NCBI GenBank assembly: GCA_023136155.1 | Contig: JAGLRT010000152.1 | Location: forward strand, 1-5,796 | Source: Methanosarcinales archaeon | Lineage (GTDB): Archaea > Halobacteriota > Methanosarcinia > Methanosarcinales > Methanocomedenaceae | Direction: 5' to 3' | DNA length: 5,796 bases | Part shown: positions 5,122 to 5,796 of the stretch, piece after piece | Position numbering within the stretch: the stretch's first letter is position 1 | How the letters are laid out: each line of letters opens with the position of its first letter | Position numbers and translations under genes: made by a program | Notes under the pieces: generated by a model | What the model saw: the letters and a program-made list of their open reading frames with translations, nothing else | The model's database searches: none | Told to the model about the DNA's origin: nothing

Positions 5122-5760
5122 ATGCTCCTTTCCTATGAACTTCTTGGCAAACTGTTCGTATTCCTTTTAGTCGCAGTTGTACTTGTGACTGGAATCGCGT
5201 TACTTCTTGGTGCCATTAGTATCAGGAGACACAAGATAATATTCCCCAATTTTATCTTATTTATGCTCTATCTCTTCTATTCGCCTGCAAAATGGATATG
5301 CAGGGGTTTTTCCATTAAAGAGGAAATTGTTGATGAGATATTAATAGAAGTCAGGAATGCGGTGATGCTTGATATGTTCAAAGAGAAAACTGAAAGACGC
5401 GCTGTTATCCTCCCCCAGTGTATGAGGCATCCTGAATGCAAAGCACGGTGTGACCCTATAATGGGCTACGAGTGCACTAAATGCGGTAAGTGTGACATTA
5501 AAGACATAATCGAGGCGGCAGAGAAGCATAATTTCAAAGTATTTACTGTGCCAGGTGATAGCTTTGTCAGGAAGATACTACAGTACTATAACCCGGATGC
5601 ATGTCTTGGAGTGGCATGTTATGTGGAGTTGACCGAATCAATGCAATCAGTCTCAAAGTTCATGCCGGTTCAAGGAGTTTGCCTGATAAGGGATGGATGT
5701 TATGATACAAAAGTAGATGTGGCTGAAGTAATTCACAAGATGGAGATATGCGATGTATAG
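5122..5760 (+). CDS. DUF116 family membrane-anchored cysteine-rich protein
   Basis: A 212-residue protein with an N-terminal membrane helix (about 9-33), a second hydrophobic stretch (39-58) and a soluble C-terminal domain. The domain has the cysteine pattern of DUF116: C100, C106, C110, then CTKCGKC (118-124), C161 and C166 in ACLGVACYVEL, and C187 and C193 around VCLIRDGC. Conserved-type elements such as FTVPGDSFVRKIL (141-153) and PVQGVCLIRDGCYDTKVDV (182-200) support the family. The cysteines could hold one or more iron-sulfur clusters or zinc; the family has no settled function that I know. The ATG lacks a ribosome binding site but has a TATA box 26 bases upstream, which fits a leaderless transcript. 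Its last 8 bases overlap the start of the next gene, so the two are an operon. Confidence 0.88.
   Translation: MLLSYELLGKLFVFLLVAVVLVTGIALLLGAISIRRHKIIFPNFILFMLYLFYSPAKWICRGFSIKEEIVDEILIEVRNAVMLDMFKEKTERRAVILPQCMRHPECKARCDPIMGYECTKCGKCDIKDIIEAAEKHNFKVFTVPGDSFVRKILQYYNPDACLGVACYVELTESMQSVSKFMPVQGVCLIRDGCYDTKVDVAEVIHKMEICDV
5742..5745 (+). promoter_or_regulatory. Ribosome binding site of the last, partial gene
   Basis: GGAG lies 7 bases before the ATG at 5753, inside the end of the DUF116 coding sequence. The spacing is ideal and is the main evidence that the partial gene is real. Confidence 0.6.
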
Positions 5761-5796
5761 ATTAATCGGGATTGCACTGATAGCCATTGTGGTTGT
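5753..5796 (+). CDS. Start of a membrane or secreted protein, cut by the window end
   Basis: Only the first 14 codons and two further bases are present. They read MYRLIGIALIAIVV, an N-terminus with one arginine followed by a hydrophobic run, typical of a signal peptide or first membrane helix. The ATG overlaps the end of the DUF116 gene by 8 bases in another frame and has GGAG 7 bases upstream, so it should be translated from the same transcript. The product cannot be identified from this fragment; a membrane partner of the DUF116 protein is possible. Confidence 0.6.
   Translation, partial: MYRLIGIALIAIVV

Noticed and set aside
4940..5170. Plus-strand frame of 76 codons
   Set aside because: It is low in complexity and aromatic-rich, runs into the DUF116 coding region, has no ribosome binding site, and competes with a more protein-like minus-strand frame.

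Overview
The window looks like chromosomal DNA of a methanogen-type euryarchaeon, most likely near the Methanosarcinales. The reasons are archaeal TATA boxes about 26-30 bases ahead of several starts, some genes that look leaderless, Shine-Dalgarno sequences of the archaeal GGTGAT/GGAG type, and a mix of core enzymes with small archaeal families (DUF22-like, DUF116, archaeal BofA-like). The lineage is inferred from gene style and protein similarity as remembered. No marker in the window proves it.

Layout from left to right. Bases 1-186 hold no convincing gene, but they contain four consecutive inverted repeats that look like a structured RNA or the worn end of an insertion element. Two biosynthetic genes follow on the minus strand: purD (start 2460) and, 51 bases downstream, argF (start re-assigned to a TTG at 1098). 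They probably form one transcript, although purine and arginine synthesis share no direct step. A divergent promoter region (2461-2717) leads to a rightward small membrane/coiled-coil gene (2718-3047). Converging on it is a leaderless minus-strand gene (3064-3369) whose protein resembles one repeat of the TATA-binding-protein fold. Divergent from that gene is a BofA-family membrane protein (3470-3757).

A strong hairpin (3782-3802) separates the BofA gene from a minus-strand pair: a DUF22-like protein (4318-4737) and a double zinc-ribbon protein (3808-4305). The two are packed so that the ribosome binding site of the second overlaps the stop codon of the first. The 384 bases between the DUF22-like gene and the next rightward gene are not empty. 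They hold promoter elements, a 7+7 inverted repeat, and a minus-strand reading frame of about 69 codons broken by one apparent base loss (4859-5067). On the right, a membrane-anchored, cysteine-rich DUF116 protein (5122-5760) overlaps by 8 bases the start of another membrane or secreted protein that runs off the window.

Apart from purD and argF, every gene here is of unknown or poorly known function. The items most worth following are the TBP-like half-repeat protein, the coupled DUF22-like/zinc-ribbon pair, the broken small gene that may share a two-way TATA box with the DUF116 gene, and the structured leftmost 165 bases. No CRISPR array, tRNA, rRNA or intact mobile element is visible.
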